This document shows, piece after piece, positions 8,869 to 17,104 of a DNA stretch of 64,000 nt. Location: contig LR134362.1 of the NCBI GenBank assembly GCA_900637275.1, positions 1,984,001 through 2,048,000 of the forward strand. Reading direction: 5' to 3'. The stretch is from [Pasteurella] aerogenes. GTDB lineage: Bacteria > Pseudomonadota > Gammaproteobacteria > Enterobacterales > Pasteurellaceae. Below the pieces are notes generated by a model that saw nothing but the letters and a program-made list of their open reading frames with translations, ran no database searches and was not told the DNA's origin. The stretch's first letter is position 1. Each line of letters opens with the position of its first letter. A program made the translations under genes and the position numbers.

Positions 8869-9486
8869 ATGTTTGATTCATTAATTGTTCAATTTGTAGT
8901 GTTATGGGCAGTTATCGATCCCATCGGTTCGGTCCCAGTTTATTTAGCTAAAACAATCGGATTACCCATGGAAGATCGGCGCAAAATCGCCTTAAAAGCG
9001 ATCTTAATTGCGACCGGTATTTTGATGTTTTTCTTGATTTTAGGACAGGCTTTACTTGAGGCAATGCAAATTCCGCTAACCGCCTTCCAAATTGCCGGTG
9101 GCTTAGTTTTGTTATTATTTGCATTAACCATGATTTTTGGTGAAGGCAAACCGGAACAAGAAATACGCATGTCCACCAGCCTAAGCGAACTGGCAGTTTA
9201 TCCTCTAGCGGTTCCGTCGATCGCCTCGCCCGGTGCAATGATGGCGATTGTGTTATTAACCGACAACCACCGTTTCAGCTTTTTTGATCAAGTGTTGACC
9301 ACTTTTATTATGTTAGCGGTGTTATTTATCACCTACTTATTATTACTCGCCGCCAATAATATCCAACGGATTATCGGCACCACCGGCGCCGCTGTTATCA
9401 GCCGCGTGATGGGATTAATTCTCGCCGCAGTCGCAATTAACAATATGCTAGCTGGTATTCGCGATTTCTTCACCCAAATCGGCTAA
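8869..9486 (+). CDS. MarC family integral membrane protein (YhgN-like)
   Basis: A 205-residue inner-membrane protein with about six hydrophobic helices. The N-terminal DPIGSVPVYLAKT and the later PLAVPSIASPGAMMAIVLL and MGLILAAVAINNMLAGI stretches are hallmarks of the MarC/UPF0056 family (YhgN, YchE in E. coli), whose transport role is unsettled. I chose the ATG at 8869, preceded by GAGG with 6-nt spacing. The frame is open further upstream, but that part overlaps the divergent yheS start and has no family similarity. A strong paired-uptake-signal terminator follows. Confidence 0.88.
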   Translation: MFDSLIVQFVVLWAVIDPIGSVPVYLAKTIGLPMEDRRKIALKAILIATGILMFFLILGQALLEAMQIPLTAFQIAGGLVLLLFALTMIFGEGKPEQEIRMSTSLSELAVYPLAVPSIASPGAMMAIVLLTDNHRFSFFDQVLTTFIMLAVLFITYLLLLAANNIQRIIGTTGAAVISRVMGLILAAVAINNMLAGIRDFFTQIG

Positions 9487-9502
9487 TCCCATATCGCCAA
9501 AC

Positions 9503-9544
9503 AAAAGTGCGGTCGAAATTTGGTTAATTTTGACCGCACTTTTT
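9503..9544 (+). terminator. Terminator made of paired uptake signals after the MarC gene
   Basis: AAAAGTGCGGTC (9503-9514) and GACCGCACTTTT (9532-9543) form a perfect 12-bp stem with a 17-nt loop, and the right arm ends in a T-run. Each arm is an uptake-signal core. Confidence 0.8.
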
Positions 9545-9579
9545 ACAATCTAAGAATTTTTCCTAGTTTTTCATCAAAC

Positions 9580-9595
9580 TGTGATCCAATTCACA
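9580..9595 (+). promoter_or_regulatory. CRP-cAMP binding site upstream of the 70-residue membrane protein
   Basis: TGTGATCCAATTCACA carries perfect TGTGA and TCACA half-sites with a 6-bp spacer. The centre is about 60 bp before the ATG at 9647. A -10-like TAAAAAT (9617-9623) would place CRP near -41.5, a class II arrangement. The start point is inferred. Confidence 0.72.
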
Positions 9596-9646
9596 GAAAA
9601 AATATCCCCCTTTAGGTAAAAATAAATGCAATATTTGGGGGGAATT

Positions 9647-9859
9647 ATGTCAATATTTTATGGGTTTACACTGTTAGAAAAACGCTTTATTCAATTTTTA
9701 TTTACACCGGTGTTATTGGAACTGTTGCTTTTTTTAAACGGAATTTATGGTTTGCAGCTGATTTGCATTGCCATCTTGGGCAGTGTTTGTTTATGGGGTG
9801 TTTTTGTTACTATCAAATTATTACAAACGCCATCGACTAAATCGCCCGTAAAATATTAA
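9647..9859 (+). CDS. Small membrane protein of unknown function
   Basis: I do not recognise this 70-residue protein. The ATG at 9647 follows a G-rich ribosome-binding site (GGGGGGAATT); an earlier ATG at 9626 lacks one. Residues about 16-38 and 40-63 are hydrophobic and would form two helices separated by a short Gly-containing turn, leaving a short polar tail (PSTKSPVKY). It has its own upstream CRP site and lies alone between marC and oadGAB, both with separate signals. A CRP-controlled small membrane protein acting on a transporter or respiratory complex is one possibility, without direct evidence. Confidence 0.6.
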   Translation: MSIFYGFTLLEKRFIQFLFTPVLLELLLFLNGIYGLQLICIAILGSVCLWGVFVTIKLLQTPSTKSPVKY

Positions 9860-9884
9860 CGACAAGTCCTACCTCTTCTCCTTA

Positions 9885-9906
9885 TTTCAATATTATCTTA
9901 TTGAAA
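9885..9906 (+). terminator. Weak hairpin after the 70-residue protein gene
   Basis: TTTCAATA (9885-9892) / TATTGAAA (9899-9906) with a 6-nt loop, followed by AT-rich DNA with a T-run near 9915. It is all A/T except one pair, so it is only a candidate terminator. Confidence 0.3.
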
Positions 9907-9990
9907 AATTTATATTTTTTTAACCGCTCTTTTCTTTAATTTCATTTCTAACTCTGTGATCTGCTTCAAGTATTTTTTTTATTAAATAAG

Positions 9991-10018
9991 TTATTATGTA
10001 GCGGATAGTTTATATAAA
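9991..10018 (+). promoter_or_regulatory. oadGAB promoter candidate
   Basis: TTATTA (9991-9996), 16-bp spacer, TATAAA (10013-10018), then GAGGT before the oadG ATG at 10032. The start point would be close to the ribosome-binding site. Confidence 0.35.
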
Positions 10019-10031
10019 ACGAGGTAAAACA

Positions 10032-10280
10032 ATGACAAATGCAGCATTGATGCAAGAAGGTATTAACTTAATGTTTGCAGGTATGGGGTTTGTTTTGGTC
10101 TTTTTATGGATATTAATCTTTGCTATCGGATTGATGTCCAAATTGATTAATACTTATTTCCCAGAACCGGTTGCCGCACCAACGTCATCGATCGCGACGA
10201 CGTCGGAAGATGATATCGAGCGTTTACGCCCAGTTATTGTGGCAGCAATTATGCATCATCGTAAACAACATCTTAAATAA
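10032..10280 (+). CDS. oadG: Oxaloacetate decarboxylase gamma subunit
   Basis: An 82-residue membrane subunit with one transmembrane helix (about residues 14-36), a proline/alanine linker, and a soluble C terminus ending in IVAAIMHHRKQH. The gamma subunit holds OadA to OadB and assists decarboxylation in this sodium pump. It opens the oadGAB operon; oadA starts 15 nt downstream. The sequence pattern GINLMFAGMGFVLVFLWILI is typical of the family. Confidence 0.92.
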   Translation: MTNAALMQEGINLMFAGMGFVLVFLWILIFAIGLMSKLINTYFPEPVAAPTSSIATTSEDDIERLRPVIVAAIMHHRKQHLK

Positions 10281-10295
10281 TATTTGGAGAACAAT

Positions 10296-12104
10296 ATGAC
10301 AGCTCAAACAAAGAAAATTGCGATTACTGACGTTGTGTTGCGTGATGCACATCAATCTCTTTTTGCGACCCGTTTGCGTCTTGATGATATGCTGCCGATT
10401 GCTGCCGAATTGGATAATATCGGTTATTGGTCATTGGAGGCCTGGGGTGGCGCAACCTTTGATGCTTGTATTCGTTTCTTAGGAGAAGATCCTTGGGTAC
10501 GGTTGCGCGAATTGAAAAAAGCCATTCCAAAAACCCCGTTGCAAATGTTATTGCGCGGGCAAAATTTATTGGGCTATCGCCATTATGCTGATGATGTAGT
10601 GGATCGGTTTGTGGAACGTGCAGTGGACAACGGAATGTCTGTTTTCCGTGTATTTGACGCCATGAATGATCCGCGCAATATGCAGCAAGCGCTGAAAGCA
10701 GTACGCAAAAATGGCGCTCATGCACAAGGTACATTAAGTTACACAACCAGCCCGGTACATACCCTAGAAACTTGGTTAAATACTACCGAACAATTGCTGG
10801 AAATCGGTATTGATTCCTTGGTGATTAAAGATATGTCGGGGATTTTAACACCGGTTGACGCGTATAAATTAGTCAGTGAAATTAAACAACGGTATGATGT
10901 GCAACTGCATTTACATTGCCATTCCACCACTGGTCTTGCCGAAATGACCTTGTTAAAAGCAGTAGAAGCCGGTGTAGATGGAATTGACACCGCGATTTCT
11001 TCCATGAGCGGTACCTACGGTCATCCAGCAACAGAAGCCTTAGTCGCTGCTTTGCAAGATACCCAATATGATACGGGTTTAAATATCCCGCAATTAGAAA
11101 AAATTGCCGCCTATTTTCGTAATGTACGAAAAAAATATGCCAAATTTGAAGGGCAATTGCGTGGCGTAGACAGTCGCATTTTGGTAGCACAAGTCCCGGG
11201 CGGAATGTTAACTAACTTGGAAAGTCAATTAAAACAACAAAATGCCTCCGACAAAATTGACTTGGTGTTGGAAGAAATTCCAAAAGTGCGGGCGGATTTG
11301 GGCTATATTCCGTTGGTTACACCAACTTCACAAATTGTCGGTACCCAATCGGTAATTAATGTATTAATGGGAGAGCGTTATAAATCTATCGCCAAAGAAA
11401 CTGCCGGTATTTTAAAAGGTGAATACGGACGTACACCGGCGCCGGTCAATTCCGAATTGCAAGCTCGGGTGTTGGAAGGTGGACAACCAATTACCGATCG
11501 TCCGGCAGATCATCTTGCGCCAGAAATGGATAAACTGATTGCCGAGGTCAAACAACAAGCCAAAGAAAAAGGCATTCAATTGGCGGAAAATGAAATTGAT
11601 GATGTGTTAATTGTGGCATTATTCCCGCAAGTTGGCTTGAAATTCTTAGAAAATCGTGGCAATCCGGATGCCTTTGAACCGACACCAACGCTAGAAAATA
11701 AAACAACAGAAAGCAAAATAAACGAAAAATCGACCGCACTTTCTGCGAAAACGCCACAAGGTCCGGCAGTTTACACGGTGGAATTAGAAGGCAAAGCCTT
11801 TGTGGTGAAAGTATCTGAAGGCGGTGAAATTGGGCAAATTAGCGCCGCCACACCAACACCGAGCGCACCCGCAACAGCGCCAAGTACCGAAGGTACACCA
11901 GTTAGCGCGCCAATGGCGGGCAATATTTGGAAAGTCGTCGCCACTGAAGGTCAGCGCGTGGCGGAAGGCGATGTATTGTTGATTTTGGAAGCCATGAAAA
12001 TGGAAACGGAAATTCGTGCGTCCAAAGCTGGCGTTGTGCAAGGTATCCGCGTGAAAACTGGCGATTCCGTTGCAGTTGGTGCCACCTTGATGACCTTAGT
12101 ATAG
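10296..12104 (+). CDS. oadA: Oxaloacetate decarboxylase alpha subunit (biotin carrier)
   Basis: A 602-residue carboxyltransferase plus biotin-carrier subunit that moves CO2 from oxaloacetate to biotin. The N-terminal TIM-barrel (about residues 5-290) has VLRDAHQSLFATR and the metal-site HLHCHSTTG. The conserved carboxylase region follows to about 460, then a low-complexity Ala/Pro/Thr linker, and the biotinyl domain (about 530-602) with EAMKMETE, biotin on Lys568. The ATG at 10296 has GGAG upstream; an in-frame TTG at 10284 is less likely. An uptake-signal core at 11731-11739 lies in the linker and encodes Thr-Ala-Leu. Confidence 0.95.
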   Translation: MTAQTKKIAITDVVLRDAHQSLFATRLRLDDMLPIAAELDNIGYWSLEAWGGATFDACIRFLGEDPWVRLRELKKAIPKTPLQMLLRGQNLLGYRHYADDVVDRFVERAVDNGMSVFRVFDAMNDPRNMQQALKAVRKNGAHAQGTLSYTTSPVHTLETWLNTTEQLLEIGIDSLVIKDMSGILTPVDAYKLVSEIKQRYDVQLHLHCHSTTGLAEMTLLKAVEAGVDGIDTAISSMSGTYGHPATEALVAALQDTQYDTGLNIPQLEKIAAYFRNVRKKYAKFEGQLRGVDSRILVAQVPGGMLTNLESQLKQQNASDKIDLVLEEIPKVRADLGYIPLVTPTSQIVGTQSVINVLMGERYKSIAKETAGILKGEYGRTPAPVNSELQARVLEGGQPITDRPADHLAPEMDKLIAEVKQQAKEKGIQLAENEIDDVLIVALFPQVGLKFLENRGNPDAFEPTPTLENKTTESKINEKSTALSAKTPQGPAVYTVELEGKAFVVKVSEGGEIGQISAATPTPSAPATAPSTEGTPVSAPMAGNIWKVVATEGQRVAEGDVLLILEAMKMETEIRASKAGVVQGIRVKTGDSVAVGATLMTLV

Positions 12105-12113
12105 GCGGTGAAT

Positions 12114-13415
12114 ATGGAAAGTATTTACGCCTTATTACGTGGCATGGGGATCATGCATTTAGAATGGGGGCAGGCAGTGATGATGGCGGTCAGCCTCTTG
12201 TTGCTGTGGCTTGCCATTGCGCGCAAATTTGAGCCTTTGTTGCTATTGCCTATCGGTTTCGGCGGATTATTATCCAATATTCCGGAAGCGGGATTAGCGA
12301 TGACGGCTTTGGATAATTTGTTGCATCAAGGCTCAAGTGAACAACTGGCAATTATCGCCACCAAGCTCAATAGTGCCGCTGATCCGCAGGCAATAAAACT
12401 GGCCCTCGCCAATGCGTTGCCATCGCTGCAAAACGAATTGGAAGTGATGGCGGGCGATATGGGTTATACCGCCGGCGTATTGGCGCTGTTTTATAAAGTG
12501 GCTATTGGTTATGGCGTGGCACCTTTGATTATTTTTATGGGTGTGGGTGCCATGACGGATTTCGGTCCGCTATTAGCCAATCCAAGAACCCTATTATTAG
12601 GCGCTGCAGCACAATTTGGGATTTTTGCCACCGTTATCGGCGCATTATTATTAAACTGGATTGGTATCATTGATTTCACCTTGCCACAAGCCGCAGCGAT
12701 CGGAATTATCGGCGGTGCCGACGGTCCGACCGCTATTTATCTTGCCAATAAATTAGCGCCAGAATTATTGGGTGCGATCGCTGTTGCTGCTTATTCCTAT
12801 ATGGCATTGGTACCATTAATTCAACCGCCAATCATGAAAGCCTTAACCACGCCACAAGAACGCAAAATCCGCATGGTACAACTACGTCAAGTCAGCCAGC
12901 GGGAAAAAGTGTTGTTTCCGATCGTGTTATTGGTTTTAGTTGCCTTATTATTGCCAGACGCGGCCCCATTATTGGGAATGTTCTGTTTTGGTAACTTAAT
13001 GCGGGTCAGCGGTGTCGTTGAACGTTTAAACGACACTGCACAAAACGCGTTGATCAATATTGTCACTATCTTTTTAGGCTTATCTGTCGGGGCAAAATTA
13101 GTGGCAGATAAATTTTTGCAACCACAAACTCTCGGCATTTTGGTACTTGGTGTTATCGCGTTCGGTATCGGCACCGCAAGCGGAGTGTTAATGGCAAAAT
13201 TAATGAACCGTTTTAGCAAAAATCCGATTAATCCGTTAATCGGTGCTGCCGGTGTTTCAGCGGTTCCCATGGCAGCACGTGTTGCCAATAAAATGGGACT
13301 GGAAGCTGATCATCAAAACTTTTTATTAATGCATGCCATGGGACCAAATGTAGCGGGCGTTATCGGATCCGCTATTGCCGCCGGTGTAATGCTAAAATAT
13401 ATCGCAGCGATGTAG
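12114..13415 (+). CDS. oadB: Oxaloacetate decarboxylase beta subunit, sodium pump
   Basis: A 433-residue membrane subunit that decarboxylates carboxy-biotin and couples this to sodium export. Key motif GGADGPTAIY contains Asp203, the residue known to be essential for sodium coupling in Klebsiella OadB. FGGLLSNIPEAG near the start and NFLLMHAMGPNVAGVIGSAIAAG at the end are typical. An upstream GTG at 12108 is in frame, but the ATG at 12114 has a correctly spaced GGCGGTGA. The start lies 9 nt after the oadA stop. With OadG and OadA it turns fermentation of oxaloacetate or citrate/malate-derived carbon into a sodium gradient. Confidence 0.95.
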   Translation: MESIYALLRGMGIMHLEWGQAVMMAVSLLLLWLAIARKFEPLLLLPIGFGGLLSNIPEAGLAMTALDNLLHQGSSEQLAIIATKLNSAADPQAIKLALANALPSLQNELEVMAGDMGYTAGVLALFYKVAIGYGVAPLIIFMGVGAMTDFGPLLANPRTLLLGAAAQFGIFATVIGALLLNWIGIIDFTLPQAAAIGIIGGADGPTAIYLANKLAPELLGAIAVAAYSYMALVPLIQPPIMKALTTPQERKIRMVQLRQVSQREKVLFPIVLLVLVALLLPDAAPLLGMFCFGNLMRVSGVVERLNDTAQNALINIVTIFLGLSVGAKLVADKFLQPQTLGILVLGVIAFGIGTASGVLMAKLMNRFSKNPINPLIGAAGVSAVPMAARVANKMGLEADHQNFLLMHAMGPNVAGVIGSAIAAGVMLKYIAAM

Positions 13416-13431
13416 GCTATTTTCTTCGTAC

Positions 13432-13464
13432 AAACCTTGCTATCATTGGGTAGCAAGGTTTTTT
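13432..13464 (+). terminator. oadGAB terminator
   Basis: AAACCTTGCTA (13432-13442) / TAGCAAGGTTT (13451-13461) form an 11-bp stem with an 8-nt loop and a T-run. The ydhF ribosome-binding site AGGAG follows closely. Confidence 0.88.
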
Positions 13465-13477
13465 ATTAGGAGTCTTT

Positions 13478-14380
13478 ATGCAATATATTCAACTTAACCC
13501 AACCCTTCGTTTTAGCCGCTTAATTCAAGGTTTTTGGCGACTCGATCAATGGAAAAAAAGCCCGCAACAATTGCTAACTTTTATCAAACAAGGGCTAGAA
13601 CTGGGCATAGATACACTCGATCATGCCGCTTGTTATGGTGGTTTTCGTTCTGAACAAGCCCTTGGCGAAGCATTGGCGCTAGATAAATCCTTGCGTGAAA
13701 AATTAACCATCATCACAAAGTGCGGTATTTTATTTCCAAATTCTGAACTGCCGGAAATAAAAAGTCATTATTATGACAACAGTTATCAACATATTATTTG
13801 GTCAGCGGAACGTTCCATCCAGAAATTACAGTGTGATTACTTAGATGTCCTACTTATTCACCGTTTATCACCTTGTGCCGATCCGGAACAAATTGCACTA
13901 GCATTTGAATACTTACAACAAAGCGGGAAAGTGCGCCATTTTGGTGTGTCAAATTACACGCCAGCAAAATTTTCCATGCTACAATCTTATGTCAAACAAC
14001 CGCTTGTCACCAATCAAATTGAAATTTCACCGTTGCATCTCACACCATTTGATGATGGAAATTTAGATTTTTTATTGGAAAAACGCATTAAACCTATGGC
14101 ATGGTCGCCTCTTGCCGGCGGTAAATTATTCTCTGCGTCAAACGAAACCGCAAAACGAGTCGCACAAACCTTGTTGGAAATTGGCGAAAGTAAAGGTGAA
14201 ACGCGTTTGGATACGCTGTGCTACGCTTGGCTGCTAGCACACCCAGCCAAAATTATGCCCATTATCGGATCAGGAAATCCAGAAAGAGTAAAAAGTGCGG
14301 TCGATTCTATGCAAATTTCTTTTAACGAAGAAGAATGGATTAAGGTTTATGTCGCCTCACAAGGGCATGATATTCCTTAA
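13478..14380 (+). CDS. ydhF: Aldo/keto reductase YdhF
   Basis: A 300-residue oxidoreductase of the YdhF group. It has the group-specific start LNPTLRFSRLIQGFWRL and the catalytic Asp/Tyr pair in DTLDHAACYGG, with TKCG supplying Lys and LLIHRLSP supplying His. The family usually reads DHADIYGG at the tetrad, so the Ala-Cys in place of Asp-Ile is a small change. E. coli YdhF has 298 residues. The physiological substrate is unknown. It is only distantly related to the aldo/keto reductase at 4.6 kb. Two uptake-signal cores lie inside (about 13722 and 14292). Confidence 0.88.
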   Translation: MQYIQLNPTLRFSRLIQGFWRLDQWKKSPQQLLTFIKQGLELGIDTLDHAACYGGFRSEQALGEALALDKSLREKLTIITKCGILFPNSELPEIKSHYYDNSYQHIIWSAERSIQKLQCDYLDVLLIHRLSPCADPEQIALAFEYLQQSGKVRHFGVSNYTPAKFSMLQSYVKQPLVTNQIEISPLHLTPFDDGNLDFLLEKRIKPMAWSPLAGGKLFSASNETAKRVAQTLLEIGESKGETRLDTLCYAWLLAHPAKIMPIIGSGNPERVKSAVDSMQISFNEEEWIKVYVASQGHDIP

Positions 14381-14387
14381 AAAAATA

Positions 14388-14461
14388 AAGCAAAAAGTGA
14401 CCGCACTTTTGCTTACTTTAAATATAAAAAAACTGCACGTTTTAAAGCGTGCAGTTTTTTT
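14388..14461 (+). terminator. Two consecutive hairpins between ydhF and the DUF533 gene
   Basis: The first (14388-14414) pairs AAGCAAAAAGTG with GCACTTTTGCTT and includes an uptake-signal core. The second (14426-14461) is an 11-bp-plus stem AAAACTGCACG / CGTGCAGTTTT flanked by A- and T-runs, so it can terminate transcription from both convergent genes. Confidence 0.82.
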
Positions 14462-14475
14462 GATTAATAAATCGA

Positions 14476-15099
14476 TTAATAACCCGCTTGTTTTTCCAAT
14501 TGTTCAACCAAGGCATCATCTAAATTTAATGCCGCGGCTAAATTGGCAAGGAAAACTATTTCTTTACGATCAAGATCAGCACAAGCCACGCGTGCTACTA
14601 AATAAACTTGAGCGGCTAAAGCGGAATCGTTACCTACATATTGCGCAATTTCTTGTACGCTTAATGGTTGATTAACTGCGTCAACTAACCATTCATGAAC
14701 TTCTGGATCATCGCCGGCTTCATTAATAATCGCTTGTTTTTCTTCTTCAGTAATTGAACCATCTGCAGAGGCGGCGGCGATCATGACTTGTAAAATTAAT
14801 CGGCTTTGATCTTCGCTTTGTTCGGTAAAATGGCTTTCAGGCAAGGTCGCGCTTTGCGCTTGGCTTTGTTGATAGCTTTGGTAAGCTTGATAAGCAAGGC
14901 TGCCTAATGCAGCTAAAGATCCTAATTTGGTTAAACTTGCGCCACCGTTACGTCCTAGAATCATAGACAAAATACCAATCGCTGCAGCACCGCCACCGGC
15001 TTTTGTAATTTTATCGGTTGTTGAGTTGCCGCTCATGGTTTTTGTTACCTGATCTTTAGTAACATTTAATACTTGGTTTAGAATACTGTTGAAATCCAT
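14476..15099 (-). CDS. yebE: DUF533 / YebE-like protein with TerB-type fold
   Basis: A 207-residue protein. It starts MDFNSILNQVLN, with a GGAG ribosome-binding site 5 nt upstream. A Gly/Ala-rich hydrophobic stretch (about residues 35-75) probably inserts in the membrane. The C-terminal half (about 95-205) matches the tellurite-resistance TerB-like helical domain of YebE, including AAASADGSITEEEKQAI, which resembles an acidic metal-binding loop. Function is unknown; E. coli yebE is an envelope-stress gene. A longer start 33 nt upstream lacks a ribosome-binding site. Confidence 0.82.
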   Translation of the reverse strand: MDFNSILNQVLNVTKDQVTKTMSGNSTTDKITKAGGGAAAIGILSMILGRNGGASLTKLGSLAALGSLAYQAYQSYQQSQAQSATLPESHFTEQSEDQSRLILQVMIAAASADGSITEEEKQAIINEAGDDPEVHEWLVDAVNQPLSVQEIAQYVGNDSALAAQVYLVARVACADLDRKEIVFLANLAAALNLDDALVEQLEKQAGY

Positions 15100-15435
15100 A
15101 AAATCTCCATAAATAAAAAGTGAACAAATCACAATAACTTTGTCGATTTTTTTCTCAATTAGTTCACTTAATCACACATTTTTTATTATGTTATTCAAAG
15201 TAACTTAATTATCGTCAATTTATATTTTATTTCACGTTATTCTTCAATTAATTATATTTAATTCTTTTATTTGATATTAATAAATATTTAAATATTACAA
15301 AAATAAAAATATATAAAATAAAAATCTTAATTTTTATATATTTTATTAATTTCATGATATTTATAACTATTGACTAACATGGATATTCGATTATATTTAA
15401 AGATCCTATTTATTAATAAAAACAAGGTGTAGGCT
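15100..15435. other. AT-rich divergent intergenic region
   Basis: This 336-bp stretch between divergently transcribed genes has no plausible gene. It holds the promoter at 15370-15397 and a perfect 13-bp inverted repeat AAAATATATAAAA (15306-15318) / TTTTATATATTTT (15332-15344). In such AT-rich DNA the repeat may be accidental. Confidence 0.6.
15370..15397 (+). promoter_or_regulatory. Promoter of the NSS transporter operon
   Basis: -35 TTGACT (15370-15375), 16-bp spacer, -10 TATATT (15392-15397). The coding sequence begins at 15436 after AAGGTG. Confidence 0.6.
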
Positions 15436-16944
15436 ATGTCACAATCAAGTACAAAGCGCGAGACGTTTTCCGGTCGAAAAGCGTTTATTATTGCCGCTAT
15501 CGGTTCTGCGGTAGGATTAGGAAATATATGGCGTTTTCCATATATCACATATGAAAATGGGGGTGGGGCATTTATTATCCCTTATGTTATTGCATTATTA
15601 ACAGCCGGTATTCCGTTGCTGTTTTTAGATTATGCTATTGGTCATCGTCATCGTGGTGGTGCGCCACTTTCTTATCGTCGTTTCAGCCGCCATTTTGAAA
15701 CGTTCGGTTGGTGGCAAGTGATGGTGAATGTAATTATTGGTATTTACTATGCAGTTATTCTTGGTTGGGCTGCGAGTTATACTTATTTTTCTATCAATGG
15801 GGCTTGGGGCGATAAACCAATTGATTTTTTCATTGGCGAATTTTTGCGCATGGGTGATATTAATCAAGGGGTTAGTTTTGAATTTGTAGGCATGGTTACC
15901 GGTCCGTTAATTGCGGTATGGTTAGTGGCGTTAGGCGTTTTGGCATTGGGTGTTCAAAAAGGAATTGCAAAATCTTCTGGAATTTTGATGCCACTGTTGA
16001 CGGTAATGTTCGTTATTTTGGTAATTTCAGCGCTATTTTTGCCGGGCGCAGCAAAAGGTTTAGATGCCTTATTTACACCAAATTGGTCAAAATTATCCGA
16101 TCCAAGTGTGTGGATTGCTGCTTACGGGCAAATATTTTTCTCACTATCTATTTGTTTCGGTATTATGATCACCTACGCTTCTTATTTGAAAAAAGATTCC
16201 GATTTAACCGGTAGCGGTTTGGTGGTTGGATTTGCTAACAGTAGTTTTGAAATTTTAGCAGGTATCGGTGTATTTGCCGCACTTGGTTTTATGGCAACTA
16301 CTGCGGGTCAAGAAGTTAGTGATGTAGCGAAAGGCGGTATCGGTTTGGCGTTTTTTGCATTCCCGACAATTATTAACGAAGCACCATTTGGTGAAGTGTT
16401 AGGTGTATTGTTCTTCGGCTCCCTAACCTTTGCGGCTTTAACTTCATTTATTTCCGTGGTTGAGGTTATTATTTCAGCGGTTCAAGATAAATTAGGATTA
16501 AGTCGGGTTAAAACTACCTTTGTTGTCGGAATTCCGATGATGTTTGTCTCTATCTTATTATTTGGAACCACTACCGGACTTCCGATGTTGGATGTGTTAG
16601 ACAAATTTGTTAACTATTTCGGCATTGTAGCGGTAGCCTTTGTTTCATTAGTTGCTATTGTGACCAATGAAAAATTAAGTACGCTGGGTAATCACTTAAA
16701 TGAAACATCTTCTTTTAAAGTAGGTTTCTTCTGGCGTTTATTTATTATCTTAACCACTGGTGTACTTGCTTTTATGTTATTAAGTGAAGGGGCAAAAGTG
16801 TTATCCGAAGGTTATGAAGGTTATCCAAGCTGGTTTGTTAATATCTTTGGTTGGGGAATGGCTGTAGGATTATTTATCGTTTCATTCCTACTTTCTCGCT
16901 TAAAATGGAAAAATGAACAATTAGCCGAACATGGGGGAGAATAA
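15436..16944 (+). CDS. Sodium-dependent amino-acid transporter, NSS/SNF family (MetP-like)
   Basis: A 502-residue symporter with about 12 hydrophobic helices. Helix 1 shows the NSS signature GSAVGLGNIWRFPYITYENGG, which forms the sodium and substrate sites, and YASY (about residue 255) is in the helix 6 area. The next gene encodes a 31-residue hydrophobic protein starting 1 nt after the stop, the arrangement known for MetP-MetS methionine/alanine importers. Substrate is therefore likely methionine, alanine or another neutral amino acid; the exact one cannot be read from sequence. A bidirectional terminator follows the pair. Confidence 0.9.
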   Translation: MSQSSTKRETFSGRKAFIIAAIGSAVGLGNIWRFPYITYENGGGAFIIPYVIALLTAGIPLLFLDYAIGHRHRGGAPLSYRRFSRHFETFGWWQVMVNVIIGIYYAVILGWAASYTYFSINGAWGDKPIDFFIGEFLRMGDINQGVSFEFVGMVTGPLIAVWLVALGVLALGVQKGIAKSSGILMPLLTVMFVILVISALFLPGAAKGLDALFTPNWSKLSDPSVWIAAYGQIFFSLSICFGIMITYASYLKKDSDLTGSGLVVGFANSSFEILAGIGVFAALGFMATTAGQEVSDVAKGGIGLAFFAFPTIINEAPFGEVLGVLFFGSLTFAALTSFISVVEVIISAVQDKLGLSRVKTTFVVGIPMMFVSILLFGTTTGLPMLDVLDKFVNYFGIVAVAFVSLVAIVTNEKLSTLGNHLNETSSFKVGFFWRLFIILTTGVLAFMLLSEGAKVLSEGYEGYPSWFVNIFGWGMAVGLFIVSFLLSRLKWKNEQLAEHGGE

Positions 16945-16945
16945 T

Positions 16946-17041
16946 ATGAGCGGTATTGCAATTTTAATGATGGTTGTTGCGTTAGTGATTATTTGGGGAG
17001 GACTGTTATTTGCTGTTAAACGTCTTCCTAAAGAAGAATAA
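16946..17041 (+). CDS. MetS-like small transporter subunit (31 residues)
   Basis: A very short gene starting ATG 1 nt after the NSS transporter stop and ending TAA at 17039-17041. The peptide begins MSGIAILMMVVALVIIWGGL and ends AVKRLPKEE: one membrane helix with a short basic/acidic tail. This is the form of MetS-type partners of prokaryotic NSS transporters, needed for activity of MetP in Corynebacterium glutamicum. The ribosome-binding site GGGGGAGA lies in the end of the transporter gene, and a terminator follows 14 nt later, so the open frame is clearly bounded. Confidence 0.82.
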   Translation: MSGIAILMMVVALVIIWGGLLFAVKRLPKEE

Positions 17042-17054
17042 CACTACCAGATAG

Positions 17055-17087
17055 AAAAAAGGGTTCAAAAAAATTGAACCCTTTTTT
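17055..17087. terminator. Bidirectional terminator between the NSS operon and atpC
   Basis: AAAAAAGGGTTCAA / TTGAACCCTTTTTT with a 5-nt loop. It has T-runs in both directions and lies between convergent operons. A lone uptake-signal core follows at about 17091-17100. Confidence 0.88.
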
Positions 17088-17104
17088 ATTAAAGTGCGGT
17101 CAAA

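Noticed and set aside
10284..10295. TTG at 10284 as oadA start
   Set aside because: It would place the GGAG ribosome-binding site inside the coding sequence; the ATG at 10296 is correctly spaced.
15306..15344. 13-bp inverted repeat upstream of the NSS transporter
   Set aside because: It consists only of A and T in a very AT-rich region, so chance is a sufficient explanation; it lies before the better promoter candidate.
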